The position numbers and the translations under genes were made by a program. From assembly GCF_003031675.1 (NCBI RefSeq), contig NZ_PYWX01000003.1:84152-148151 (forward strand): a DNA stretch of 64,000 nucleotides. Direction: 5' to 3'. Shown in pieces: positions 27,659 to 36,900 of the stretch (position 1 is the first letter of the stretch; each line of letters begins with the position of its first letter). The notes below the pieces were generated by a model. The model saw only the letters and a program-made list of their open reading frames with translations. It ran no database searches and was not told the DNA's origin. The stretch is from Pseudomonas palleroniana (GTDB lineage: Bacteria; Pseudomonadota; Gammaproteobacteria; Pseudomonadales; Pseudomonadaceae).

Positions 27659-28417
27659 ATGCGTAAGGTTTTCCTGTTGGCCTTGTTGGCCAGCCCCATT
27701 GCTCTGGCCCAGAGCGTCAGCGTCGAAACCAATTCCTTGATGCGTCTGCCCAGCAGCACCAGCGTTTTACAGCTGGAGCGCTTGAGTGTGGCGGACTACG
27801 GCACGCTATTGATTCCGCCCTCTATCAGCCAGGTCTCGGTAGATGAACTGCACTTGGGGCGTGAGGCCCGTATCGCCATCGCCCCGGGCAATACAGGGTT
27901 GCAATTGCAGGTACGCCACGCGCAACTGGAGCATGGCAGCCAGATCACTTCGCGCGGCGCCCCCGGCACCCATGAGCGCCCTGCCAAGGCGGGGCGTGAC
28001 CTGACCTTGCGCATCGATGCCTTGACCGCCGACGAGTTGTCGGTGGATGCGCGGGGTGGCGCTGGAGCCCAGGGCTATGCCGGCCTGGATGGCGCCAACG
28101 GCGTAGACCCAGGTTGTACCTGGGGTTCGGCCGGGCGCGGGGCCAACGGTGATAACGGTGGCGATGGCCTGCCGGGTGCGGCGGGTGCGCAGGTGCGAGT
28201 GGAGCTGCCGCAAAGCTACCCGGCGCAACAGATCAAGGTCTGGGTGGATGGCGGGGCGGGTGGCGCGGCCGGTACGGCAGGCAAACCCGGCAAAGGTGGG
28301 CAAGCCAAAGGCTGCCTGGTGTACCGCGCCGAGGGTGGCGACAAGGGCCGGCCAGGGCTGGAAGGCCAGCCGGGGCCGGCCGGGCCCGCAGGTACCGTCA
28401 CCATCCAACGCCTGTAG
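27659..28417 (+). CDS. Secreted glycine-rich, collagen-like protein
   Basis: This 252-residue protein has a signal peptide (MRKVFLLALLASPIALAQS). The first half is a beta-rich domain of short hydrophobic repeats (LQLERLSVADYGTLLIP and others). The second half carries collagen-like Gly-rich segments (GGAGAQGYAGLDGANG, GDNGGDGLPGAAGAQ, GLEGQPGPAGPAG) around two Cys that could form a disulfide. The start follows AAGAAGG. It is likely an exported surface or matrix protein; the function is unknown. The stop TAG is the first codon of a REPIN edge. Confidence 0.8.
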   Translation: MRKVFLLALLASPIALAQSVSVETNSLMRLPSSTSVLQLERLSVADYGTLLIPPSISQVSVDELHLGREARIAIAPGNTGLQLQVRHAQLEHGSQITSRGAPGTHERPAKAGRDLTLRIDALTADELSVDARGGAGAQGYAGLDGANGVDPGCTWGSAGRGANGDNGGDGLPGAAGAQVRVELPQSYPAQQIKVWVDGGAGGAAGTAGKPGKGGQAKGCLVYRAEGGDKGRPGLEGQPGPAGPAGTVTIQRL

Positions 28418-28544
28418 TGAGCGGGCTTGCCCCGCGCTGGGGGGCGAAGCCGCCCCAATAAGAACGCCGCGGTGTTTCAGAGAGACCGAGGTGTCTGGTT
28501 TTAGGGCGGCTTCGCCGCCCAGCGCGGGCAAGCCCGCTCACTAC
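28414..28544. repeat. REPIN class B, copy 2, ending two convergent genes
   Basis: GTAGTGAGCGGGCTTGCC at the left and AAGCCCGCTCACTAC at the right form the pair. The TAG of the left edge is the stop of the collagen-like gene on the plus strand. The TAG of the right edge is the stop of the CopD-like gene on the minus strand. The whole space between these convergent genes is the repeat. Confidence 0.92.
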
Positions 28545-29005
28545 AGGAGCGGCCGGGCCGAAGCGATCGCCACTACCACCAACCCGACGATCAGGTTGAT
28601 GCCCACCAGCCTGCGGATCTGCCCCAACACCGCTGCGCCCGCCGGCCAGTCATCAGCGGCCACCGCCGCGCGCAATGACGGTAGCTTCAGTGCCTGGATA
28701 CGGATAAACAGTGCCGTCATCACCAGGTACAACCCCATCATCACCTGCACATAGCGCGGCGCCGTCTCAAAGCCGTTGAAGCGCAGTTGCAGCAGGCCGA
28801 TACCGCTGATCGGCAAAACCAGCACCGCGACCCAGACCCACACAAAAAAACGTTGAAACACATTTGCCCACAACTTGAGCCGGGCGGGGCCCTCAAGTGC
28901 CGCCATGGCGGCGGGGCGCAGGATCATCCAGGCGAAAAACATACCGCCTACCCAGATCAGGGCGGCCAATACATGCAGGGTATAAGCGAGGCTAAACACG
29001 GTCAT
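28541..29005 (-). CDS. CopD-family small integral membrane protein
   Basis: This 154-residue protein has four hydrophobic segments (LAYTLHVLAALIWVGGMFFAW, cut short here; FVWVWVAVLVLPISGIG; VMMGLYLVMTALFI; LVGINLIVGLVVVAIAS). His11 and nearby residues match the CopD/HupE-like four-helix family tied to copper or heme. Its function is uncertain. The last codons (PLL then TAG) run into the REPIN, so the repeat edge supplies the stop. Start ATG at 29005 lies about 100 nt from the divergent dinG. Confidence 0.8.
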   Translation of the reverse strand: MTVFSLAYTLHVLAALIWVGGMFFAWMILRPAAMAALEGPARLKLWANVFQRFFVWVWVAVLVLPISGIGLLQLRFNGFETAPRYVQVMMGLYLVMTALFIRIQALKLPSLRAAVAADDWPAGAAVLGQIRRLVGINLIVGLVVVAIASARPLL

Positions 29006-29104
29006 TGTGGTACTCCGTTCTGCGCGGGATTAATTAGCGGGTTATGATAGCGGCCGATCCGAACCACTGAAAATTTATCCAGCGTTTTTTGCGCCCGACT
29101 ATTC

Positions 29105-31249
29105 ATGATCAGCACTGAACTCAAAACCACGATCCAGGGCGCCTATTCGCGTTTTCTCGAAGCCAAGAGCTTGAAACCGCGGTACGGGCAGCGCCTGATG
29201 ATCGCCGAAGTGGCCAAGGTCCTCGGGGATATCGACACCGACGACGAAGGCCGCCGCGAAGGTGAGCCTGCGGTCGTGGCCGTCGAGGCCGGAACCGGTA
29301 CCGGCAAGACCGTCGCCTACAGCCTGGCTGCGATCCCCACCGCCAAGGCCGCCGGCAAGCGCCTGGTGATCGCCACCGCGACCGTCGCCCTGCAAGAACA
29401 GATCGTCTACAAAGACCTGCCCGACCTGATGCGCAACAGCGGCTTGAACTTCAGCTTCGCCCTGGCCAAAGGGCGTGGCCGCTACATGTGCCTGTCCAAG
29501 CTCGACGTGTTGTTGCAGGAAGGCCATGCCCAAACCGCCACTGCGCAATTGTTCGAAGAAGAAGGCTTCAAGATCGAAGTCGATGAAGCCAGCCAGAAGC
29601 TGTTTACCAGCATGATCGAGAAACTGGCCGGCAACAAATGGGACGGCGACCGCGACAGCTGGCCCACCGCCCTGGAAGACGCCGACTGGGCACGCCTGAC
29701 CACCGACCACAGCCAGTGCACCAACCGTCATTGCCCCAACTTCGGCCAGTGCGCCTTCTACAAGGCCCGCGAAGGAATGGGCAAGGTCGATGTGATCGTC
29801 ACCAACCACGACATGGTCCTGGCCGACCTGGCCCTGGGCGGCGGCGCCGTGCTGCCGGACCCGCGCGACACGCTCTACGTCTTCGACGAAGGCCATCACC
29901 TGCCGGACAAGGCCATCGGCCACTTCGCCCATTACACGCGCCTGCGTTCCACCGCCGACTGGCTGGAAACCACCGCCAAGAACCTCACCAAGCTGCTGGC
30001 CCAGCACCCGTTGCCTGGCGACCTGGGCAAGCTGATCGAACAGGTGCCGGAGCTGGCGCGGGAGATCAAGACCCAGCAGCAATTCATGTTCAGCGCCTGC
30101 GAACAGGTCGCCGACTTCAAGCCCGGCGAAGACGTGGAGGGCCGCGAGCGCCCACGCCATCGCTTTGTCGGCGGGTTGATCCCCGAGCATATGCGCGAAA
30201 TGGGCATCGAACTGAAAAAGGGCTTTTCACGCCTGACTGACCTGTTCACCCGCCTGACCGATTTGCTCAAGGAGGGGATGGATGGCGAGGTCAACATCGG
30301 GATCGCCAGCAACCAGGCCGAAGAATGGTACCCCCTGTTTGGCAGCCTGTTGTCCCGTTCCCAGGGCAACTGGGAGTTATGGACCGCCTTTACCGTCGAA
30401 GACCCGGAAGACAACCCGCCCATGGCCCGTTGGCTCACCTTGTCGGAAAGCGGCGCGTTGTTCGATATCGAGGTCAACGCAAGCCCCATCCTCGCCGCCG
30501 AAATGCTGCGCCGCAACCTGTGGAACGTGGCCTACGGCTGCCTGGTGACCTCGGCCACGCTGACCGCCCTGGGCACCTTCGACCGCTTCCGCATGCGCGC
30601 CGGCCTGCCGAAAAAAGCCGTCACCGCAGTGGTGCCGAGCCCGTTCCATCACGCCGATGCGGGTGTGCTGCGGGTGCCGGACCTCAAGGCCGACCCACGG
30701 GATGCGGCGGGGCATACGGCAGCGATCATCCGTGACCTGCCGGAACTGGTAGAGGGGTCACGTGGCACCCTGGTGCTGTTCTCCTCGCGTAAACAGATGC
30801 AGGATGTGTTCGACGGCCTGGACCGTGACTGGCGCAAGCAGGTGTTTATCCAGGGCAACCTGTCCAAGCAGGAAACCCTGAACAAACACAAGGCCCGGGT
30901 CGATGGCGGCGATTCCAGCGTGCTGTTCGGCCTGGCCAGTTTCGCCGAAGGCGTGGACTTGCCCGGCGCCTATTGCGAACACGTGGTCATCGCCAAGATC
31001 CCGTTCTCGGTGCCGGATGATCCGGTTGAAGCGGCCCTGGCCGAATGGATCGAAGCCCGGGGCGGCAACCCGTTCATGGAAATCTCGGTGCCGGATGCCT
31101 CCCTCAAACTGGTGCAGGCCTGCGGGCGCTTGCTGCGCACGGAGCAGGACCGGGGCACCATCACCTTGCTTGACCGTCGCCTGGTCACCCAGCGCTACGG
31201 CAAGGCCATTCTGAATGCCTTGCCACCATTCAGGCGCGAAATTTCTTAA
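29105..31249 (+). CDS. dinG: ATP-dependent DNA helicase DinG
   Basis: This 714-residue XPD-like superfamily 2 helicase has Walker A (EAGTGTGKT), an iron-sulfur cluster region with four cysteines (MCLSKL, then CTNRHCPNFGQC), a DEGH box (YVFDEGHHLPD), and C-terminal motifs ASFAEGVDLPG and QACGRLLRTEQDRG. The length matches E. coli DinG. It unwinds 5'-tailed duplexes, D-loops and R-loops and is SOS-linked in E. coli. I see no clear LexA box just upstream (no CTGT-N8-ACAG). Confidence 0.95.
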   Translation: MISTELKTTIQGAYSRFLEAKSLKPRYGQRLMIAEVAKVLGDIDTDDEGRREGEPAVVAVEAGTGTGKTVAYSLAAIPTAKAAGKRLVIATATVALQEQIVYKDLPDLMRNSGLNFSFALAKGRGRYMCLSKLDVLLQEGHAQTATAQLFEEEGFKIEVDEASQKLFTSMIEKLAGNKWDGDRDSWPTALEDADWARLTTDHSQCTNRHCPNFGQCAFYKAREGMGKVDVIVTNHDMVLADLALGGGAVLPDPRDTLYVFDEGHHLPDKAIGHFAHYTRLRSTADWLETTAKNLTKLLAQHPLPGDLGKLIEQVPELAREIKTQQQFMFSACEQVADFKPGEDVEGRERPRHRFVGGLIPEHMREMGIELKKGFSRLTDLFTRLTDLLKEGMDGEVNIGIASNQAEEWYPLFGSLLSRSQGNWELWTAFTVEDPEDNPPMARWLTLSESGALFDIEVNASPILAAEMLRRNLWNVAYGCLVTSATLTALGTFDRFRMRAGLPKKAVTAVVPSPFHHADAGVLRVPDLKADPRDAAGHTAAIIRDLPELVEGSRGTLVLFSSRKQMQDVFDGLDRDWRKQVFIQGNLSKQETLNKHKARVDGGDSSVLFGLASFAEGVDLPGAYCEHVVIAKIPFSVPDDPVEAALAEWIEARGGNPFMEISVPDASLKLVQACGRLLRTEQDRGTITLLDRRLVTQRYGKAILNALPPFRREIS

Positions 31250-31346
31250 GCCACTGTGGGCGAATTCGCCCATTTCGTGGTCTATGTCGTCGCTGTCGAT
31301 TTAAGTCATCAGGCCATTCACCGGCCGATTGGAGAGCCTTGTTCGT

Positions 31347-33644
31347 ATGATTCGCACGCTGCCTGCCCTTTTTGCCCTGCTGTTCGCTGCGCCCTTGATG
31401 GCCGCGCCTGCCGGGCAACAAACGCTGTTCAACTTCGTCCGGCCTGCCGACGTGGTCAAGGTGGCGACCCAGGACGCCAGCCTGCCGCAATACAACGCCG
31501 AGCAAACCCCCGAAGGCGAGGTGTTGCGCCGCATCACCTTCAACCCCGCCGCTGAACCGAGCCTGGTGCTCAGCCCGCAGTCCGGCGTCTGGGACTGGTC
31601 CCAGAGCAGTGCCATGAGCCTGCGCATCCAAAGCGCCATGGACTGGGCATTGACGCTCTACGTCAAAGTGCAGAGTACCGATGGCAAGACCCTGGTCAGC
31701 CGTATCGATCTGCCGGCCGGCCCGGCCCAGACCCTGTTGATCCCGTTGCAGGCCAATTCGCCGCTGAGCCAGGGCATGAAGGCCGGCCCGCCGATGCCGA
31801 TCACCGTGGACGGCCAGCGTGTGCTGCTCGCCGCCAGCGCCGGTGACGTCGACCGCAGCCAGGTGGCATCGGTGACACTGTCGATGATCAAGCCCAATGC
31901 GGCCCAAAGTATCCTGCTGGAACGTTTTGGTGTGCAGGACAGCGAGCCGGTATTGAAGGCGGCCTACAGTGACCTGGTGGATGCCTATGGCCAGTCCACG
32001 CGTGCGCGCTGGCCGGAAAAGGTCGGCAGCGACGAGCAACTCAAGGCCGCGGCCGCCAAGGAGCAGCAGCAACTCAAGGGCTGGCTGGCGGAGCGTGACA
32101 AAGCGTCCCTGGACCGCTACGGCGGCTGGAACAAAGGCCCGGCATTCGAGGCCAGCGGCTTTTTCCGCACCGAGAAGCGCGACGGGCGCTGGTACCTGGT
32201 GACGCCGGAAGGTCACCCGTTCTACTCCTTGGGCGTCAACACCGTCGCACCGGATAACAGCCAGACCTACGTGGCTGGCCGTGAATGGATGTTCGCCGCG
32301 TTGCCCAAGGCCGGCGAGCCCTTCGACAAGTACTACGGCAGCGCCGATAACCGCACCGGCAACGGCTCGGGCGAGGGGCGCGGCTTCGCGGCCGGGCGTT
32401 GGTACGATTTCTACGGCGCCAACCTGCAACGGACCTACGATACCCAAGGTTTCGACCAGAAGCGTTGGGTGACCCACACCCTGGATCGCCTGCAAGCCTG
32501 GGGTTTCAACACCGTGGGCAACTGGAGCGACCCGGACCTGGCCAGCGCCGACCGCGTGCCTTACACCTTGCCGCTGTCGATCGTCGGTGATTATGCCAGC
32601 ATCAGCACTGGCACCGACTGGTGGGGCGGCATGCCCGATCCGTTCGACCCGCGTTTCGCCATGGCCACCGAGCGTGCCGTGGCCATTGCCGCCCGCGATC
32701 ATCGTGATGACCCGTGGTTGATCGGTTATTTCGCCGACAACGAACTGGCCTGGGCCGGCCCGGGGGATGACCCGAAGGCGCGTTACGCCCTGGCCTACGG
32801 CACGTTGCGCATGACCACCGACGTACCGGCCAAGCGTGCGTTCCTCAAGCAATTGCGCGACAAGTACCGCAACGAAGAGGGGCTTTCGAAAGCCTGGGGC
32901 ATCCACCTGTCCGGCTGGGAGCTGATGGAAGATCCCGGTTTCGAGCCGCCGCTGCCGAGCCCTGAACACCCGGAAATCGAAGCTGACTTCAAATATTTCC
33001 AGAAGACCTTCGCCGACGCCTACTTCAAGACCATTTCCGACTCGCTGAAATGGCACGCGCCCAACCAGTTGCTGCTGGGCGGGCGTTACGCCGTGAGCAC
33101 CCCGGAAGCCGTGGCGTCCTGCGCCCAGTATTGCGATGTGCTGAGTTTCAACATGTACACGCTCAAGCCTCAGGACGGTTATGACTTCGCCGCCTTGCGC
33201 GCTCTGGATAAGCCGGTGTTGATCACGGAGTTCAATTTCGGCTCGGCGGACCGGGGGCCGTTCTGGGGTGGCGTAACGCAACTGGCCAAGGAAGAAGACC
33301 GCGGCTCGGCGTACGGCACCTTCCTCAAGCAGGCCATGGCTGAACCATCGATTGTCGGTGTGCACTGGTTCCAGTACCTGGATCAACCGGTGACCGGCCG
33401 ACTGCTGGACGGCGAGAACGGCCACTTCGGCCTCGTCGGCATCACTGACGTGCCGTACCAGGGTTTTGTCGAAAGTGTGCGTAAAAGTAACCTGGCGGCC
33501 GTCGACCAACTGGGCAAGGAGGCGCTGAAAGCCAAGGCGGACAGCGCAGTGCGTGAAAGTGAAGGCGGCAAGTCGGGGCACGACGGCAAAGGTGCGGGAC
33601 AGGGCGCCGGGCATGCCGGCGGGCACTCTGGAAATGGTCACTGA
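31347..33644 (+). CDS. Agarase-like glycoside hydrolase (clan GH-A), secreted
   Basis: The 765-residue protein has a signal peptide (MIRTLPALFALLFAAPLMAA), a beta-sandwich region to about 270, and a TIM-barrel domain. The acid/base is probably Glu466 in ADNELAW and the nucleophile Glu628 in LITEFNFGSADRG, as in clan GH-A; the overall style is that of GH50-like beta-agarases. The substrate is not readable and need not be agar. It ends in a Gly/His-rich tail (GHDGKGAGQGAGHAGGHSG). The ATG at 31347 gives a proper signal peptide; a TTG six codons earlier is less likely. Confidence 0.78.
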   Translation: MIRTLPALFALLFAAPLMAAPAGQQTLFNFVRPADVVKVATQDASLPQYNAEQTPEGEVLRRITFNPAAEPSLVLSPQSGVWDWSQSSAMSLRIQSAMDWALTLYVKVQSTDGKTLVSRIDLPAGPAQTLLIPLQANSPLSQGMKAGPPMPITVDGQRVLLAASAGDVDRSQVASVTLSMIKPNAAQSILLERFGVQDSEPVLKAAYSDLVDAYGQSTRARWPEKVGSDEQLKAAAAKEQQQLKGWLAERDKASLDRYGGWNKGPAFEASGFFRTEKRDGRWYLVTPEGHPFYSLGVNTVAPDNSQTYVAGREWMFAALPKAGEPFDKYYGSADNRTGNGSGEGRGFAAGRWYDFYGANLQRTYDTQGFDQKRWVTHTLDRLQAWGFNTVGNWSDPDLASADRVPYTLPLSIVGDYASISTGTDWWGGMPDPFDPRFAMATERAVAIAARDHRDDPWLIGYFADNELAWAGPGDDPKARYALAYGTLRMTTDVPAKRAFLKQLRDKYRNEEGLSKAWGIHLSGWELMEDPGFEPPLPSPEHPEIEADFKYFQKTFADAYFKTISDSLKWHAPNQLLLGGRYAVSTPEAVASCAQYCDVLSFNMYTLKPQDGYDFAALRALDKPVLITEFNFGSADRGPFWGGVTQLAKEEDRGSAYGTFLKQAMAEPSIVGVHWFQYLDQPVTGRLLDGENGHFGLVGITDVPYQGFVESVRKSNLAAVDQLGKEALKAKADSAVRESEGGKSGHDGKGAGQGAGHAGGHSGNGH

Positions 33645-33726
33645 TTGAGCGTTGACGGGTTCACAAAAGCCACAATGGCTGGAACAATGTCGGCCACTTT
33701 TTACGGTGTTTTTCGAGGGCGCGCAG

Positions 33727-34872
33727 GTGCAGATTCAGGGTCATTACGAACTCCAGTTCGAAGCGGTACGCGAAGCGTTTGCCGCGTTGTTCGATGACCC
33801 GCAGGAACGAGGTGCGGGGCTGTGCATCCAGATCGGCGGCGAAACCGTCGTCGACCTGTGGGCCGGCACTGCCGACAAGGATGGGGCCGAGGCCTGGCAC
33901 AGCGACACCATCGTCAACTTGTTCTCCTGCACCAAGACCTTCACCGCCGTCACGGCGTTGCAACTGGTGGCCGAAGGCAAGCTGAAGCTGGATGCCCCCG
34001 TGGCCGATTACTGGCCGGAGTTTGCCGCGGCGGGCAAGGAGATGATTACCCTTCGCCAGTTGCTCTGTCACCAGGCCGGGTTGCCGGCGATCCGCGAAAT
34101 GCTGCCTGCCGAAGCCCTGTATGACTGGCAGTTGATGGTCGACACCCTGGCAGCCGAGGCCCCCTGGTGGACGCCCGGCCAAGGGCATGGCTATGAAGCT
34201 ATCACCTACGGCTGGCTGGTAGGCGAACTGCTGCGCCGCGCCGATGGGCGTGGGCCTGGGGAATCCATTGTGGCGCGGGTTGCACGGCCGTTGGGCCTGG
34301 ACTTCCATGTGGGGTTGGCGGACGCAGAGTTTTATCGTGTCGCCCATATAGCGCGTAGCAAAGGCAACATGGGCGATGAAGCGGCACAAAGGTTGTTGCA
34401 AGTAATGATGCGCGAACCTGCGGCACTGACAACGCGTGCATTCGCCAATCCACCCTCTATTCTCACCAGCACTAATAAGCCTGAATGGCGACGCATGCAG
34501 CAGCCAGCGGCAAATGGTCACGGTAATGCGCGAAGCCTGGCAGGGTTTTATAGCGGTTTGTTGGACGGTAGTTTGCTGGAAAGCGACATGCTCGAACAAT
34601 TGACCCGTGAACACAGTATCGGGCCGGATAAAACCTTATTGACCCAAACCCGTTTCGGCCTGGGTTGCATGTTGGATCAACCGCAGTTGCCCAACGCGAC
34701 CTTCGGCCTTGGCCCGCGTGCGTTTGGGCACCCTGGGGCGGGAGGCTCGGTGGGTTTTGCCGATCCGGAACATGATGTAGCGTTCGGTTTTGTGACTAAT
34801 ACGCTGGGCCCCTATGTACTTATGGACCCGCGTGCGCAGAAGTTGGTCGGAATATTGGCCGGTTGTCTGTAA
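33727..34872 (+). CDS. EstB-type serine hydrolase (class C beta-lactamase-like)
   Basis: This protein of about 381 residues carries the S-x-x-K nucleophile motif (SCTK, Ser67 and Lys70 from this start) in NLFSCTKTFTAVTALQL. YGWLVGELLRRADG gives the Tyr-containing second motif, and GHPGAGGSVGFADPEH the third. Members of this family are mostly esterases. I chose the GTG at 33727 (VQIQGHYELQF) because family members begin this way; a TTG at 33652 would add 25 residues. No signal peptide is visible, so it is probably cytoplasmic. Confidence 0.85.
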   Translation: MQIQGHYELQFEAVREAFAALFDDPQERGAGLCIQIGGETVVDLWAGTADKDGAEAWHSDTIVNLFSCTKTFTAVTALQLVAEGKLKLDAPVADYWPEFAAAGKEMITLRQLLCHQAGLPAIREMLPAEALYDWQLMVDTLAAEAPWWTPGQGHGYEAITYGWLVGELLRRADGRGPGESIVARVARPLGLDFHVGLADAEFYRVAHIARSKGNMGDEAAQRLLQVMMREPAALTTRAFANPPSILTSTNKPEWRRMQQPAANGHGNARSLAGFYSGLLDGSLLESDMLEQLTREHSIGPDKTLLTQTRFGLGCMLDQPQLPNATFGLGPRAFGHPGAGGSVGFADPEHDVAFGFVTNTLGPYVLMDPRAQKLVGILAGCL

Positions 34873-35015
34873 ACCGCTTGCTGTTTCACAATTTTTTGTT
34901 ACAAAGGCACGTATAAGAAGACGCTGAACGAAATGACGTAACTTAAATGTTCATTAAGTGTCTGTTTAACGGGTCATCCAGACCCTCCGGTTTTTTCTCA
35001 TTTTGTGGATATCTC

Positions 35016-36170
35016 ATGTTATCGAACAAGTCCTTGGCACTGGCGCTGTGCCTCACTATTACGGGTTGCGCACAAACTCCACAGAATGATGCCGAAGGTG
35101 GGCATTGGTGGTCATTTGGATCTGACAAGGCTGCTACCAAGGACGCAGTGAGCCAAACCGACGCCAAACCGGATGCCAAGCCTGCCGCCGGCGCCAAGCC
35201 TGCCGCACCTGTGGCCGCTGCAGCCGACGCTCCAGCGCCTGCCCCGGTAGCCAAGGCCGAGACCGGTTCCAGCTGGTGGCCGTTCTTTTCCAAAAGCGCC
35301 GACGAAAAAGCTGCGGACGCCAAGGCCGAGCTGAAAGCCGACCTCAAGGCCGCCACTCCGGCAGCAACCCCGGCTGCAGCGCCTGCCGTCGCCAAGACCG
35401 ACGAAGCTCACTGGTGGTGGCCGTTCGAAAGCAAGCCAAAACCACTGGCCAAGGTCGATGTGACCAACGTGCCGATGCCTGACCCGAAAATCACCCAAGC
35501 CTGGCTCGACGACTACGAGCCGCGCCTGCGCACCGCGATCAAGGACAGCAACCTGCAACTTGAGCGCCGTGACAACGTGTTGGTGATCATTGCGCCGGTG
35601 GACGGGTCCTATAACCCGAAACGCCCGGCGATGCTGCTGCCGGTGACCCTGGGCCCATTCACCCGTGTTGCCAAGGCCGTAGAGGGCGACCCGAAGACCG
35701 CCGTGCTGGTACTGGGTCATGTCGACGCCAACGGTGCTGAACCGCAAAGCCAGGCCCTGACCAAGGAACGCGCACAATCCATCGCTTCGATTTTCAGCCT
35801 CAGCGGCTTGAAGCAAGACCGCCTGATGCTGCGTGGCATGGGTGACCTGATGCCGCGTGCCGCCAACGACAGCAACCAGGGCCGCGCCCTGAACCGTCGC
35901 ATGGAAATCATGTTCACCCAGCGCACCACCATGCTGGCCTTGCTGAGCAAGTACAACTCGGCTAACCCGCCGAAGGCTGAAATGATCGCTGTGCAGGACG
36001 TTCCGGCACCCGTGGCCCCGGCCGCTAAAAAAGCAGCGCCGGCGAAAAAGGCTTCGACCAAGAAAGCGGCCGCCAAACCTGCTGCCAAGAAAGCTGCGGC
36101 CAAGCCTGCAGCCAAAAAGCCTGCAGCCAAAGCCGCGGCACCGGCTTCGAACGACCAGGCAAAAAACTGA
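35016..36170 (+). CDS. OmpA-domain lipoprotein with WW motifs and histone-H1-like tail
   Basis: This 384-residue protein has a lipoprotein signal (LALALCLTITGC, Cys18). Three tryptophan-rich motifs follow (HWWSF near 31, SWWPFF near 87, HWWWPF near 133), separated by Ala/Pro/Lys linkers. An OmpA-like domain covers about 190-320 (VLVLGHVDANGAEPQSQALTKERAQ and NRRMEIMF). The last 45 residues are Lys/Ala/Pro repeats (KKASTKKAAAKPAAKK) like histone H1. OmpA domains bind peptidoglycan. The basic tail could contact anionic polymers; that is inference. pdxH follows after 27 nt. Confidence 0.85.
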   Translation: MLSNKSLALALCLTITGCAQTPQNDAEGGHWWSFGSDKAATKDAVSQTDAKPDAKPAAGAKPAAPVAAAADAPAPAPVAKAETGSSWWPFFSKSADEKAADAKAELKADLKAATPAATPAAAPAVAKTDEAHWWWPFESKPKPLAKVDVTNVPMPDPKITQAWLDDYEPRLRTAIKDSNLQLERRDNVLVIIAPVDGSYNPKRPAMLLPVTLGPFTRVAKAVEGDPKTAVLVLGHVDANGAEPQSQALTKERAQSIASIFSLSGLKQDRLMLRGMGDLMPRAANDSNQGRALNRRMEIMFTQRTTMLALLSKYNSANPPKAEMIAVQDVPAPVAPAAKKAAPAKKASTKKAAAKPAAKKAAAKPAAKKPAAKAAAPASNDQAKN

Positions 36171-36197
36171 TTCGCTGAACCAGAAGGATAAAGCCGC

Positions 36198-36845
36198 ATG
36201 ACCCAGGCACTGGCCGATATGCGCCGTGACTACACTCGGGACGGTTTGAGTGAGGCCCAGGCTCCGGACGAGCCGTTTGCTCTGTTCCACCAATGGTTTG
36301 GCGATGCGGTGAAAACCGAGCAGCCACCGGTGGAGGCCAATGCCATGACCTTGGCTACGGTTGACCAGGAAGGTCGCCCGCACTGTCGCATCCTGCTGCT
36401 CAAGGGCCTGGATGCGCAGGGCTTTACCTTCTTCACCAATTATCAGAGCGCCAAGGGTGAACAACTTGCGGCGCGGCCCTTTGCGGCCATGACGTTCTTC
36501 TGGCCGACCCTGGAGCGCCAGGTGCGTATCGAAGGGCGGGTGGTGAAGGTCACGCCGCAAGAGTCCGATGCCTATTACCAGGTTCGCCCATTGGGCAGCC
36601 GCCTGGGGGCATGGGCGTCCCCGCAGAGCAAGGTCATTCGTGACCGCGAAGAACTGCAGGACTTGCTCAAGGCCACCGAGCAACGCTTCAGCGATACCCA
36701 GCCCGATTGCCCGGAACATTGGGGTGGTTACCGGCTTTTGCCGGAGCGCATCGAGTTCTGGCAGGGCCGCGCCAGCCGCCTGCATGACCGCCTGAACTAT
36801 CGCCTGCAAGGCGCGGACTGGGTGCGCGAGCGCCTGGCTCCCTGA
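36198..36845 (+). CDS. pdxH: Pyridoxamine 5'-phosphate oxidase
   Basis: This 215-residue FMN enzyme converts pyridoxine/pyridoxamine 5'-phosphate to PLP. Typical segments are [25 protein letters not shown], shortened here, [43 protein letters not shown] and the C-terminal [16 protein letters not shown]. Length and motifs match the family. AGAAGGATAAAG precedes the ATG. It follows the OmpA-like gene closely, with no terminator seen in between. Confidence 0.97.
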   Translation: MTQALADMRRDYTRDGLSEAQAPDEPFALFHQWFGDAVKTEQPPVEANAMTLATVDQEGRPHCRILLLKGLDAQGFTFFTNYQSAKGEQLAARPFAAMTFFWPTLERQVRIEGRVVKVTPQESDAYYQVRPLGSRLGAWASPQSKVIRDREELQDLLKATEQRFSDTQPDCPEHWGGYRLLPERIEFWQGRASRLHDRLNYRLQGADWVRERLAP

Positions 36846-36877
36846 GCTTTCCTTCCTGACGCTCGATCCTCCACGCC

Positions 36878-36900
36878 GAAGCCTCGAATCAAGAGGCTTC
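36878..36900 (+). terminator. Stem-loop after pdxH
   Basis: GAAGCCTC, GAATCAA, GAGGCTTC form an 8-bp stem about 30 nt past the pdxH stop, followed by AGGTGTTTTCG. The T-run is short, so this is a weak terminator candidate. Confidence 0.5.

Noticed and set aside
29006..29104. LexA box for dinG
   Set aside because: I found no CTGT-N8-ACAG in the short divergent region, so SOS control is not supported by sequence.
29099..30190. 363-residue open frame antisense to dinG
   Set aside because: Shadow of the DinG reading frame; no ribosome binding site or domain.
31230..33641. 803-residue open frame antisense to the agarase-like gene
   Set aside because: It mirrors almost exactly a gene with signal peptide and catalytic motifs; its translation shows no domain and is rich in residues typical of high-GC shadow frames (His, Arg, Gly, Val).
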